From positions 3,677 through 67,676 of the forward strand of contig JBCCXT010000014.1 of NCBI GenBank assembly GCA_039191215.1: 64,000 bases of DNA. The letters are read 5' to 3'. Shown in pieces: positions 32,853-41,598 of this stretch (positions are counted from its first letter, which is position 1; each line of letters starts with the position of its first letter). The translations under genes and the position numbers were made by a program. The notes beneath the pieces are model-generated. The model was not told where the DNA came from, made no database searches, and was given only the letters and a program-made list of their open reading frames with translations. The stretch is from HKCCE3408 sp039191215. GTDB lineage: Bacteria > Pseudomonadota > Alphaproteobacteria > Rhodobacterales > Rhodobacteraceae.

Positions 32853-34985
32853 TCATTCGGCTGCCGCTTCCTTCTCGATCTCCTTGCCGCTTTCCTGGTC
32901 GACCATCTTCATCGCCAGGCGAACCTTGCCGCGATCGTCAAAGCCCAACAGCTTGACCCAAACCTCTTGGCCTTCTTTGAGGACATCGGAGGGGTGATTT
33001 AGCCGGCGGTTCTCGATCTGGCTGACATGAACCAAACCATCCCGCTTGCCGAAGAAATTCACGAAGGCGCCGAAATCGACGATCTTCACGACCTTGCCTT
33101 TGTAGATCTGGCCTTCCTCGGGCTCAGCGACGATCGAGTGGATCATATCATAGGCTTTCTGGATGGCCTCGCCGTTCGGGCTGGCGATCTTGATGATCCC
33201 GTCATCGTTGATGTCGACCTTGGCGCCGGATGTCTCGACGATCTCACGGATGACCTTGCCGCCAGAGCCGATGACCTCGCGGATTTTATCCGTGGGAATC
33301 TGCATCGTCTCGATCCGCGGTGCGTGGATCGAAAACTCACCCGCCTCGGTCAGCGCTTTGGCCATCTCACCCAAGATATGCAATCGGCCTTCTTTGGCCT
33401 GCGCCAGGGCTTTTTCCATAATTTCCGGCGTGATGCCGGCAACCTTGATGTCCATCTGCAGCGATGTGATGCCGTTTTCGGTACCCGCCACTTTGAAGTC
33501 CATATCGCCCAGGTGATCTTCGTCGCCCAGAATATCAGTCAGGATCCCGTAAGAGCCATCGTCTTCGAGGACCAGGCCCATGGCCACACCGGCAACCGGT
33601 GCTTTTAGCGGCACGCCGGCATCCATCATCGCCAGCGACGAGCCGCAGACCGTGGCCATCGACGACGACCCGTTCGACTCCGTGATCTCAGAGACCAAAC
33701 GGATCGTGTAGGGAAAATCTGTCGGCGCCGGCAGAACGGCCTGCAAAGCGCGCCAGGCAAGCTTGCCATGGCCGATCTCACGCCGTCCCGGAGGACCGAC
33801 ACGGCCCGCTTCACCGACCGAATAGGGCGGGAAGTTGTAATGCAGCAGGAAGTTCGAGCGGAAATTGCCGTGTAGCGCGTCAATGATCTGCTCGTCCTCG
33901 CCCGTGCCGAGCGTGGTGATCACCAGGCCTTGGGTCTCACCGCGGGTGAACAGGGACGATCCATGCGTTCGCGGCAACACGCCCACTTCACTGACAATCG
34001 GGCGCACAACATCAAGCGCACGGCCATCAATCCGGCGGCCGTTTTTGACGACGTCACCGCGCAGAACGGACGATTCGAGCTTTTTGAGCGCGGAGCCCAG
34101 ATTGGCATCCTCTTGCTCTTCCTCGCTCAAGCCATCGATGATGGCCTGTTTGGCTGCTGCCACAGCACTGGTGCGTTCCTGCTTGTCCAGAATGGCATAG
34201 GCATCGCGCATCGCGGTTTCGCCAGCAGCCTGCACCTTCGCGAACAGTTCCGAATAATCCGGCGGTTGGAAATCGAACGGCTCTTTGGCGGCCTCTTCGG
34301 CGAGGCTGACGATCAGATCGATGACCGGCTGTATCTGCTCATGCGCAAATGTGACGGCGCCCAGCATCTCGGCCTCGGAAAGCTCATAGGCTTCCGATTC
34401 GACCATCATGACCGCATTTTTTGTGCCCGCGACCACAAGGTCGAGCCGCTGATCGGGGTTCGACCGCAATTCATGCATGTCGTCGATCGTCGGGTTGAGA
34501 ACGTATTCGCCATCCTCAAAGCCGACACGGGCCCCGGCAATCGGCCCCATAAAGGGCGCACCGGAGATTGTCAGCGCCGCTGACGCGGCAATCATCGCGA
34601 CGATATCGGGATCGTTGACCAGGTCATGGCTCAGCACGGTGCACATCACCAGCACTTCATGTTTGAAGCCGGGCACAAAAAGCGGCCGGATCGGGCGGTC
34701 AATCAGGCGCGCGGTCAGCGTTTCTTTTTCGGTCGGCCGTGCCTCACGCTTGAAAAAACCGCCTGGGATCTTCCCGGCGGCGTAATACTTTTCGTTATAG
34801 TGAACCGTCAGCGGAAAAAAATCCTGGCCGGGCTTGGGCTGCTTTGCAAATGTCACATTCGCCATTACGCTGGTCTCTCCTAGCGTGGCGATGACCGAGC
34901 CATCTGCCTGGCGCGCGACCTTGCCGGTTTCCAGAGTGAGGGTTTCTTCGCCCCACTCCATCGATTTCGTTGTTACATTGAACAT
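32853..34985 (-). CDS. pnp: Polyribonucleotide nucleotidyltransferase
   Basis: A 710-residue PNPase, the 3'-5' phosphorolytic exoribonuclease of the degradosome. Two RNase PH domains are visible (the second with RTHGSSLFTRGETQGL and the SNGSSSMATVCGSSLAMMDAG active-site region), then a KH domain (VIGSGGKVIREIVETSGAK) and a C-terminal S1 domain (YKGKVVKIVDFGAFVNF). The length is standard. The gene is separated from rpsO by three other genes, whereas the two are adjacent in many bacteria. Confidence 0.97.
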   Translation of the reverse strand: MFNVTTKSMEWGEETLTLETGKVARQADGSVIATLGETSVMANVTFAKQPKPGQDFFPLTVHYNEKYYAAGKIPGGFFKREARPTEKETLTARLIDRPIRPLFVPGFKHEVLVMCTVLSHDLVNDPDIVAMIAASAALTISGAPFMGPIAGARVGFEDGEYVLNPTIDDMHELRSNPDQRLDLVVAGTKNAVMMVESEAYELSEAEMLGAVTFAHEQIQPVIDLIVSLAEEAAKEPFDFQPPDYSELFAKVQAAGETAMRDAYAILDKQERTSAVAAAKQAIIDGLSEEEQEDANLGSALKKLESSVLRGDVVKNGRRIDGRALDVVRPIVSEVGVLPRTHGSSLFTRGETQGLVITTLGTGEDEQIIDALHGNFRSNFLLHYNFPPYSVGEAGRVGPPGRREIGHGKLAWRALQAVLPAPTDFPYTIRLVSEITESNGSSSMATVCGSSLAMMDAGVPLKAPVAGVAMGLVLEDDGSYGILTDILGDEDHLGDMDFKVAGTENGITSLQMDIKVAGITPEIMEKALAQAKEGRLHILGEMAKALTEAGEFSIHAPRIETMQIPTDKIREVIGSGGKVIREIVETSGAKVDINDDGIIKIASPNGEAIQKAYDMIHSIVAEPEEGQIYKGKVVKIVDFGAFVNFFGKRDGLVHVSQIENRRLNHPSDVLKEGQEVWVKLLGFDDRGKVRLAMKMVDQESGKEIEKEAAAE

Positions 34986-35159
34986 CTAGCGTATCCTATG
35001 AGGGAGCGCTCCCGGGCGTTCCCGGGTCTCCCATTGCGTTGGCGGCCCCATTGCCGCCGACCCCTGTCTGTATCATCTCATGCGCCGGGGTCTTGGCGTC
35101 ACGTCTCAGATGCGCGCGGCCTAGCGGAATTTCCGCAGAATGGGAAGGAACATTGTCGT

Positions 35160-35597
35160 ATGGAAAATCCGGCGGCCGAAAAACCAAAACGACGGGCCCT
35201 TTTGTGGCTGTTGGCAGCACTTGGAACGGTGTTCTTGCTATTGATGGTGGCGCTGTTGGGTCTGGCGTGGATGATCTTTGGCGCTGATCCCTTCGATGGG
35301 GCTGAATTCACGCCGGAGGCCTGGGCCGAGGCCGGACGTCTGAGCCCCGAGGTGCAGTGCGCGCGCGGCCCGTTCGTCCGCTCAATCGAGCGCGATGTCG
35401 CCGTGATCGGCCGGCCTGTCGCGGAGGTCCGGGGCGTGTTGGGGGCTCCGGATCACGAACGCAATTGGGATGGCCGCAGCTGCGACGGCTACTATCTGGG
35501 ATTTTGCGACGCCTTTTTCGGCATCGACCCGGACAGCCTTTTTGTTTGCGTCGATGAGCAAGGTAAGGTGGCAGAGGTTCTTACCTTGCAGCACTAA
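35160..35597 (+). CDS. Membrane-anchored protein of unknown function
   Basis: A 145-residue protein with a basic N-terminus, one transmembrane helix (about 13-38) and an exported domain. The exported part has the motif GRPVAEVRGVLGAPDHERNW, similar in shape to SmpA/OmlA-type lipoproteins, and four Cys in its second half that could pair outside the cytoplasm. ATG at 35160 (MENPAAEK) follows GGAAGGAAC at a modest distance. It is divergent from pnp. Function not recognised. Confidence 0.65.
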   Translation: MENPAAEKPKRRALLWLLAALGTVFLLLMVALLGLAWMIFGADPFDGAEFTPEAWAEAGRLSPEVQCARGPFVRSIERDVAVIGRPVAEVRGVLGAPDHERNWDGRSCDGYYLGFCDAFFGIDPDSLFVCVDEQGKVAEVLTLQH

Positions 35598-35750
35598 CGC
35601 GGCGGCATGTTACACCGATTGTTCCGCCCGCCAAAACGCTGCCATTAACCGCAGCGCTGCTGCGCAATTTGCGCGCCATCTGAGAAAATCCTTTCAATCG
35701 AGACGGGTTCGACCCTAAGCTCCGACTACAAAAACGACACATAGGGGCTC

Positions 35751-35798
35751 TGCCCAGGTCGGAAATCTTCAGTTCCTGGGCACCTCGCACGAACGAGG
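35751..35798 (+). promoter_or_regulatory. Two leader hairpins upstream of the BCCT gene, the second covering its ribosome site
   Basis: The first hairpin pairs TGCCCAGG (35751-35758) with CCTGGGCA (35775-35782) around a 16-base loop. The second pairs CCTCG (35783-35787) with CGAGG (35794-35798), directly at the GAGGGAGG ribosome site before the ATG at 35809. The arrangement could restrict translation. Confidence 0.5.
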
Positions 35799-35808
35799 GA
35801 GGTCGTTC

Positions 35809-37419
35809 ATGACAGACGCCAACCAGACAGAAGACATTTCGGGTTCAGACCCGAACTTTATGGAATACCGAACAGATTTCTATCCGGGACAGGACAATAT
35901 TCGGCCCTTGGGCCTCGATATCCACAACCCGGTTTTCCTCATCTCCAGCGTTATAATCTTCGGCTTCGTGATCCTGGCGCTGGCCAATCAGGCGGCAACG
36001 GCAGAGTTCTTCGGCTGGCTTCGGCCCTGGCTGACCAGCACTTTTGACTGGTTCCTGGTCATGTCGGTCAATCTGATCACGCTCTTTTGCCTCGTCCTGA
36101 TCGTCTTGCCCGTGGGCTCGGTCAGGATCGGCGGCCAAGATGCCAAACCGGATTACTCGTATGCCGGCTGGATTGCGATGATGTTCGCCGCGGGCATCGG
36201 CATTGGCCTTTTGTTCTTCGGTGTGTTGGAGCCGGTCTATTACAACTTCTCCGAGGGCGGCAACGCCGCGCCATTGGGCCGCGATGCAACACTTCCGGGC
36301 AACGAATATGTCGGCGTCGTCGGCACCATACACCATTGGGGACTTGAAGGCTGGGCGATCTACGCCGCCGTTGGCCTGAGTCTTGCGATCTTTTGCTACA
36401 ATCTCGGCTTGCCGCTGACCTTGCGCTCGGCCTTCTATCCTTTGTTGGGAGAGCGTGTTTGGGGCTGGTGGGGCCATATCATCGACACACTGGCCGTCTT
36501 TGCGACGCTTTTCGGGCTGACCACATCGCTTGGCCTGGGTGCGCAGCAGGTGGCCGCGGGCCTTAACGAGATCTTCGGGATCGAGCCGTCGAACACGGTC
36601 ACCGTTGTGCTGATCGTCGGCATCACCCTGATCGCTTTGGGCTCGGTCCTCTTGGGCATGGACAAAGGCGTCAAACGGCTTTCAGAGATCAACATGGTCA
36701 TGGCCGTTTGCCTGTTCCTCTTTGTGATCGGCGTGACCGGTGTGGGCGTGGCAATCTCGCGCTATGCCAATGTCATGGTCGACTACATCGTGTCGCTGCC
36801 GGCGCTTTCGAACCCGTTCGGGCGTGAAGACACAAGCTTCTTCCATGGCTGGACGACGTTCTACTGGGCCTGGTGGATTGCATGGTCACCCTTTGTCGGC
36901 ATGTTCATCGCGCGCATCTCAAAAGGCCGCACAGTGCGGGAGTTTGTGATCTGCGCCTTGCTCGCACCGACTGCCGTCTGCGCCTTGTGGATGTCGACCT
37001 TCGGCGGCGCGGCAATCGACATGCTCAATGCCGGTGGCGCCGAAGGTGTCCGTGCAACGGTGATCGACAGCTATGCGCCGGAAGGTGCTCTCTTTGGCTT
37101 CCTCAAAGAGCTGCCGCTTTACAACATCGTTGCCCCGATCGCGCTGATCCTGATCGTGATCTTCTTCGTCACCTCGTCTGACAGCGGCAGCCTGGTGATC
37201 GACACGATCACCGCAGGCGGTAAGATGGACGCACCCGTCGCACAGCGCATCTTCTGGTGTACGCTGGAAGGGCTGGTCGCCATCGCCCTGTTGCTTGGCG
37301 GGGGATTGAGCGCATTGCAGGGCGCGGCGGTGTCGACCGGCATTCCGTTCACCTTCGTGGTGCTCATCATGTGCTACTGTCTGTGGCTGGCACTCCGATC
37401 GGAGCGCGCGAAGTTCTGA
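35809..37419 (+). CDS. BCCT family betaine/choline/carnitine transporter
   Basis: A 536-residue sodium- or proton-coupled transporter of the BCCT family for quaternary ammonium compounds such as glycine betaine. There are about 12 hydrophobic segments. Key family features are GIGIG at 129-133 (MFAAGIGIGLLFFG), the conserved FYWAWWIAWSPFVGMFIARISKG segment read across the substrate-binding helix, and VTSSDSGSLVIDT. The C-terminal tail after the last helix is very short, so it lacks the long osmosensing tail of BetP. Structured leader and clear terminator flank it. Substrate unknown. Confidence 0.9.
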   Translation: MTDANQTEDISGSDPNFMEYRTDFYPGQDNIRPLGLDIHNPVFLISSVIIFGFVILALANQAATAEFFGWLRPWLTSTFDWFLVMSVNLITLFCLVLIVLPVGSVRIGGQDAKPDYSYAGWIAMMFAAGIGIGLLFFGVLEPVYYNFSEGGNAAPLGRDATLPGNEYVGVVGTIHHWGLEGWAIYAAVGLSLAIFCYNLGLPLTLRSAFYPLLGERVWGWWGHIIDTLAVFATLFGLTTSLGLGAQQVAAGLNEIFGIEPSNTVTVVLIVGITLIALGSVLLGMDKGVKRLSEINMVMAVCLFLFVIGVTGVGVAISRYANVMVDYIVSLPALSNPFGREDTSFFHGWTTFYWAWWIAWSPFVGMFIARISKGRTVREFVICALLAPTAVCALWMSTFGGAAIDMLNAGGAEGVRATVIDSYAPEGALFGFLKELPLYNIVAPIALILIVIFFVTSSDSGSLVIDTITAGGKMDAPVAQRIFWCTLEGLVAIALLLGGGLSALQGAAVSTGIPFTFVVLIMCYCLWLALRSERAKF

Positions 37420-37429
37420 CCAGAAACCC

Positions 37430-37460
37430 AAAAGGGCCGCGTTCAGCGGCCCTTTTCTTG
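37430..37460 (+). terminator. Rho-independent terminator of the BCCT gene
   Basis: AAAAGGGCCGC and GCGGCCCTTTT form a perfect 11-bp stem with a 5-base loop (GTTCA), followed by CTTG. It lies 10 bases after the BCCT stop. Confidence 0.92.
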
Positions 37461-37724
37461 TCAAACTGGGATCGCGCAAACACGCGTCCCTGATTTCCCC
37501 AAGCCCCCGCCGTTGTCATCCGCACCCGCACCAACCCGGGCGCATAGCCCGGTTTTCTGCCGCAACTGCGGGTATCCCTTACTTTACGGAAACACCCTGA
37601 TCGAGGAAAACTATCCTCAGATCGGCGACATCCGATTGCCAGAAGAAGAAGTCAGGCAGCGTGTTGATAATGAAGTTAAAAATTTTCGCGCTGGTGCTGC
37701 CATACACCCGGGGATCGGCCGCAG

Positions 37725-38060
37725 ATGGTTGAGTATCTGGGATATCTTGCTGCCGCTTTGGTGCTGCTACAGACCAGCATGCGGCAGATGCTGGCCTTGC
37801 GGGTATTCGCCCTGGCAAGCAACCTCGTTTTCATCACCTACGGCTATCTGGGCGATCTGGAACCGGTCATGTTTCTGCACCTGATGCTCTTGCCGCTCAA
37901 CACCTGGCAAATCTGGGCTCTGGTGCGGCCAGAGCACGCTGAGACACCGATGGCGGCCAACTTGCCGAGCGCACCAGCGCTGCCGGCCTGCCCGCAACCC
38001 GACCTCCGGACCGTCAAAGCGCGGCGTCGCGGCCCCCAACGCATGCGCCGGACCATGTAA
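37725..38060 (+). CDS. Small membrane protein, YgjV-like
   Basis: A 111-residue protein with three predicted hydrophobic segments (about 3-16, 22-42, 48-66). The pattern MVEYLGYLAAALVLLQTSMRQMLALR, then ALASNLVFITYGYLG and FLHLMLLPLNTWQIW, resembles the membrane module found in YgjV-type proteins and at the N-terminus of some cyclic-nucleotide-binding proteins. Here the 45-residue tail is proline- and arginine-rich and carries no such domain. The 268 bases before it hold an arguable CxxC-containing frame that I reject. Confidence 0.6.
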   Translation: MVEYLGYLAAALVLLQTSMRQMLALRVFALASNLVFITYGYLGDLEPVMFLHLMLLPLNTWQIWALVRPEHAETPMAANLPSAPALPACPQPDLRTVKARRRGPQRMRRTM

Positions 38061-38113
38061 AAGCAGCCCTCAGACATCTCTGAAGGCGCAACTTTTCACG
38101 CTTCGAGCAAGTG

Positions 38114-38383
38114 TTAGCGGCGCAAACCCAGCCGTTCGATCAGGGATTGATAGCGGGCCACATCCTTGGCCTTGAGGTAGTCCAGAAGCTTCCTGCGCTG
38201 AGCCACAAGTTTCAGCAATCCGCGGCGCGAATGGTTATCCTTCGCGTGGGTCTTGAAATGCTCGGTCAGCGTAGCGATACGCGAGCTGAGGATCGCGACC
38301 TGGACCTCCGGTGAGCCGGTATCACCGTCTTTGGTGGCGTATTCCTTCATCAGGCGGGTCTTGTCTTCGGCGGTAATCGACAT
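38114..38383 (-). CDS. rpsO: 30S ribosomal protein S15
   Basis: An 89-residue S15, which binds 16S rRNA early in small-subunit assembly. The typical SGSPEVQVAILTxRI-type motif is present (DTGSPEVQVAILSSRIATL), then DNHSRRGLLKLVAQRRKLLDYLK. GAAAGGAGA precedes the ATG. The length is standard. It lies between truB and pnp but not directly adjacent to either. Confidence 0.97.
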   Translation of the reverse strand: MSITAEDKTRLMKEYATKDGDTGSPEVQVAILSSRIATLTEHFKTHAKDNHSRRGLLKLVAQRRKLLDYLKAKDVARYQSLIERLGLRR

Positions 38384-38749
38384 CGGGGTCTCCTTTCGAA
38401 GCTATGGGTTATGGCGCAAGCCGGGATGTCGTCCAGCAAGGCCCGTGGAGAAGTGCGCGGTTTAGGGGAGACGGGCTGAAAAGGGAAGACCCCAAATTCC
38501 CGCCACAACAGTTAAACTTTTGGAGATATCGTGCAGCGCGAGCCGCTTGTGTAAACCCTTCGGCAACAGTGCTGGCGACAATATGGTCATACACCGGGTG
38601 CTTGCCCAGGTAGTGCCAAAAGGTACGCGACCCCGCCACAATCGGCGTGGGCACGTTGCAACCCGCCCAAATCGTAAATCCACCTATACCGCAGCACGGA
38701 TGATCCATGGATTGTCTGGCGCCCGGCCCAAGCCTTTGGAGCAGAGGTC
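38384..38749. other. 366-base gap between rpsO and the RTX-like gene
   Basis: The rpsO leader lies here on the minus strand with its GGAGA ribosome site next to 38383. A 99-codon minus-strand frame (38409-38708) contains the phrase YLGKHPVYDHIVASTVAEGF, but no family is recognised and its composition is not convincing. No terminator or RNA gene was recognised. Confidence 0.45.
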
Positions 38750-39298
38750 ATGCCGTACAGCACCGCCGGAAGAGAAGAGCCCGCACCGCAAAGGTTGCCG
38801 GTTAGCCAGGACGAGATGATAAACGATTACGGTGTGGTCACCGTAGTCAGTGGTTTTCTGCCCGGCACCGACCGGCTTGTCTTAGATTTTGACGAAGGCG
38901 CTGATCTGCCGGAGGTCACGTTCGATTTATCGGTGGAGCAAGGCTCGACCGCCGTTATGGGCAACGGGCTATTGATGGTTGTGCTGCGCGGTGCCGCAGG
39001 CGTGTCGATCAGTGACATTGAGATGCGCCATGTACCGGTCACCTCAACCCCCGTGTTTCCTGCGATGGCCGAGGACCTGCGCGGCGTCAGGACAATCGAG
39101 AACTACAATCCGGCCGAGGATGTGATTGAGATCGCCTGCGATCCGGCAACGACCGACGAAAGCTCGGTCATGGTCGAAGATTTCCCGGACGGAACAGGGG
39201 CCTATATCTTCTTTAACGGCAAACCGGTGCTGGCTGTTCGCGGCGCCCAAGGGTTGCGCCCGGCTGATGTCAATCTTGTCCCGCATGAGGTGATCTAG
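38750..39298 (+). CDS. Tandem-domain protein resembling RTX-type beta modules
   Basis: A 182-residue protein with two related units, at about 27-92 and 108-177. Each has an opening segment (SGFLPGTDRLVLDFD; ENYNPAEDVIEIACD) and a closing segment (GNGLLMVVLRGAAGVSISDI; NGKPVLAVRGAQGLRPADV). Such units occur in the C-terminal parts of type I secreted calcium-binding proteins of Rhodobacterales. No GGxGxD repeat or signal peptide is seen. The start could instead be the ATG at 38816 (MINDYG), with AGGACGAG before it. Its stop shares CTAG with the convergent hydrolase gene. Function unknown. Confidence 0.6.
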   Translation: MPYSTAGREEPAPQRLPVSQDEMINDYGVVTVVSGFLPGTDRLVLDFDEGADLPEVTFDLSVEQGSTAVMGNGLLMVVLRGAAGVSISDIEMRHVPVTSTPVFPAMAEDLRGVRTIENYNPAEDVIEIACDPATTDESSVMVEDFPDGTGAYIFFNGKPVLAVRGAQGLRPADVNLVPHEVI

Positions 39299-40170
39299 CC
39301 CGCTAGAAAGCCGCCTAACGCATCAAGGACGGCTTCGGGCGCTTCTTCTGGCATGAAATGACCCGTACCTGGGATGGACCGGCCGGTGATCTCTGTGGCC
39401 CATGGACGCCAGATCTCAAGCGGATCGCCGGTCCGCGCGGGAAACCCCTTTTCGGCCCATAAAAACAGCAACGGCGCGGCAATACGGCGGCCAGCGGCAC
39501 GGTCGGCCTCATCCAACTCTCGGTCAAGTGTCGCGCCGGCACGGTAATCGTTGCACATCGCTGCAACGCGCACAGGATCAGCCCCTTGCGCGCGGTAGCC
39601 CTCAAGCGCTGCGTCTTGGAACGCAGATAACCCGGGCAGAACCGACCAGGTGTCGAGGCACCAATCAACGAAGCCCGGCCCATCGGCCAGGATCATCCGC
39701 TCCGGCAGGGGGCTCGGTTGCGCCAGAAACGTCCAATGATACGCCGCCAGCGCCAGATCGGCATTCCAGGCGGCCCAGAAATCACCGGTCGGCACAATCT
39801 CCAGAATCGCATGCCGGGTCACGCGGTCTGGGTGGTCAAGTGCTAGCCGGTAGCTGACACGCGCGCCCCGATCGTGCCCGACAATGGCGGCGGCATCGAT
39901 CCCAAGCGCGTCCATCAGACCGATGATGTCACGCGCCATATTGCGCTTGGCATAGCCATCCGCGGGCGCATCGCTGTCCCCATAGCCACGCAGATCAGGC
40001 ACGATCACATCGTGATGGGCTGCCAGTTGAGGCGCAATCTTTGCCCAGCAGGCATGGTTTTGCGGAAAACCATGCAGCAAGATGACCGGCGTGCCAGTCC
40101 CTGCCCGATGAATCGACAGCTCTATCCCGTTGGTCGCGATGCGCGACTGGTCATAACCGGGAATGGGCAT
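39295..40170 (-). CDS. Alpha/beta hydrolase of the fluoroacetate dehalogenase type
   Basis: A 291-residue alpha/beta hydrolase. The nucleophile is Asp100 in GHDRGAR, with Arg101 and Arg104; His145-Trp146, Trp175, Tyr209 and general base His271 follow. These correspond at nearly constant offset to the catalytic, carboxylate-binding and halide-pocket residues I recall for the characterised fluoroacetate dehalogenase RPA1163. The charge-relay Asp is Glu124 here (LEIVPT). It is annotated as haloacetate dehalogenase-like, although an epoxide hydrolase activity cannot be excluded. It converges on the RTX-like gene. Confidence 0.8.
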   Translation of the reverse strand: MPIPGYDQSRIATNGIELSIHRAGTGTPVILLHGFPQNHACWAKIAPQLAAHHDVIVPDLRGYGDSDAPADGYAKRNMARDIIGLMDALGIDAAAIVGHDRGARVSYRLALDHPDRVTRHAILEIVPTGDFWAAWNADLALAAYHWTFLAQPSPLPERMILADGPGFVDWCLDTWSVLPGLSAFQDAALEGYRAQGADPVRVAAMCNDYRAGATLDRELDEADRAAGRRIAAPLLFLWAEKGFPARTGDPLEIWRPWATEITGRSIPGTGHFMPEEAPEAVLDALGGFLAG

Positions 40171-40188
40171 GGCATGGTCTCCGTTGTG

Positions 40189-40695
40189 TTACGGCCACAA
40201 CATCGGCGTCACCTTATAGCCGATATATAGCGGGTGTTTTGGATGCCCCTCTTTCGATAGGCCAAGATGATAAAGCGGCCGATTCGAGGTGCGCAACAGC
40301 GCCTCAACGGCCTTTCCCCGGTCCAGATGCGCCCCATGTGTGCCCCAAGCGCAAATGACCTGATCGGCCCAATCCAGGCTGTCAGTGATCGCCTCGTCAT
40401 TGGCCGGACCCACCGGATCGGTCGCCGCGCGCATTGCTTTGGGGTCAGTGTCGCGCCAGGCAAAGATGTTGAGGACGCGGAACGCGCCAAAGCCCAAGGC
40501 GCGCGCGCGCCGCTCGCAACGCTCTACCGTGGGGTCGTTTTGCGCCTCTGTCGCTGTGGATGGGTTGAGCATGATGAAGAGCGCCTTTTGCCCTTCCAGA
40601 TCCCATACCCGCGTCAGCATGTAGCGGTATCTCTCACAGGCCGAATAGATCGCAACAGACGCCGCATCACCCTTTTGAAAAGACCGCTCGATCAT
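40189..40695 (-). CDS. DUF1643 family protein
   Basis: A 168-residue DUF1643 protein: LFIMLNPSTATEAQNDPTVERCERRARALGFG read across the conserved motif, then LNIFAWRDTDP and CAWGTHG. The family is widespread but its function is unknown. The start at 40695 overlaps the truB stop (ATGA), so it is translated with truB. Confidence 0.85.
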   Translation of the reverse strand: MIERSFQKGDAASVAIYSACERYRYMLTRVWDLEGQKALFIMLNPSTATEAQNDPTVERCERRARALGFGAFRVLNIFAWRDTDPKAMRAATDPVGPANDEAITDSLDWADQVICAWGTHGAHLDRGKAVEALLRTSNRPLYHLGLSKEGHPKHPLYIGYKVTPMLWP

Positions 40696-41594
40696 AGGTT
40701 GAACACACGATTTGGATACAGCGCGCCCGCGCGGTAGATGCCAACGGCGACTGGCTGCCCGTTGCGCGCAGCCCAGCACTCAGCGCCATAGTCAGCGCCG
40801 GTCAGCACCTCGCCCGGATTGCCATTGCGCAGCAGATTGGCACCCAGTTCGGTCGCTTGCAGGCAAGGCAGATCGGCAAGGCCGGTTTCCAGCGGCAGCA
40901 GCAGATCATCGATTTCCGGCATGCGGGCCAGCGCCTCGATCCGATCAAGCGTGACGGCGTTGTCGAGATCAAACGGCCCCGACCAAAGCCTACGCAGCCA
41001 AGTGACATGGCCCAAGCAGCCAAGTACGGACCCCAGATCGCGTGCAATTGAGCGGACATAGCCCCCCTTGCCGCAGATAAGCTCCAGCTCAGCCGTGTCG
41101 GCATCGGCGCGACCGGCAAGGGTCAGGCTTCCGACAAAAAGAGGCCTTGCGGCCAGCTCCAATTCCTCGCCATCGCGGGCGAGCTTATAGGCCCGTTCCC
41201 CATCAATCTTCACGGCAGAAAATTGCGGCGGCACCTGGCTGATCTCGCCGACAAACGCTGGCAAGGCTGCGCGCACATCCGCATCCGTAGGGCGCGCCGC
41301 GCTGGTTGCGATCACCTCGCCTTCGGCATCGTCGGTGTTGGTTGCCGCGCCAAAACGTATGCCAAAACGGTAGGCCTTCATCGCATCCGTCACATAAGGT
41401 ACCGTCTTTGTCGCCTCACCCAAAGCCACCGCCAAAAGTCCCGTTGCGGCGGGATCAAGTGTGCCAGCATGGCCCGCCTTCTTGGCCTCAAACGCCCATT
41501 TGATTTTGTTGACCAACGCCGTCGACGTCATTCCGGCGGGCTTATCGACCACCAGCCAGCCCGAGATATCGCGGCCCTTTTTCTTGCGTGCCAT
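40692..41594 (-). CDS. truB: tRNA pseudouridine(55) synthase
   Basis: A 300-residue TruB, which converts U55 of the tRNA T-loop to pseudouridine. The catalytic Asp is in the hallmark HAGTLDPAATGLL; DKPAGMTS and PPQFSAVKIDGERAY are the other conserved boxes. The start at 41594 (MARKKKGRD) is 5 bases after the phosphodiester glycosidase stop. It belongs to the rbfA-glycosidase-truB-DUF1643 unit. Confidence 0.95.
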   Translation of the reverse strand: MARKKKGRDISGWLVVDKPAGMTSTALVNKIKWAFEAKKAGHAGTLDPAATGLLAVALGEATKTVPYVTDAMKAYRFGIRFGAATNTDDAEGEVIATSAARPTDADVRAALPAFVGEISQVPPQFSAVKIDGERAYKLARDGEELELAARPLFVGSLTLAGRADADTAELELICGKGGYVRSIARDLGSVLGCLGHVTWLRRLWSGPFDLDNAVTLDRIEALARMPEIDDLLLPLETGLADLPCLQATELGANLLRNGNPGEVLTGADYGAECWAARNGQPVAVGIYRAGALYPNRVFNL

Positions 41595-41598
41595 CGCT

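Noticed and set aside
37513..37884. A frame with a CRNCGYPL zinc-ribbon-like start
   Set aside because: Its second half is antisense-like cysteine/tryptophan-rich sequence overlapping the YgjV-like gene in another frame, so the zinc-like part alone is not enough.
38409..38708. A 99-codon minus-strand frame in the rpsO leader
   Set aside because: No ribosome site in a sensible place, mixed composition and no family recognition; kept only as a note for the gap.
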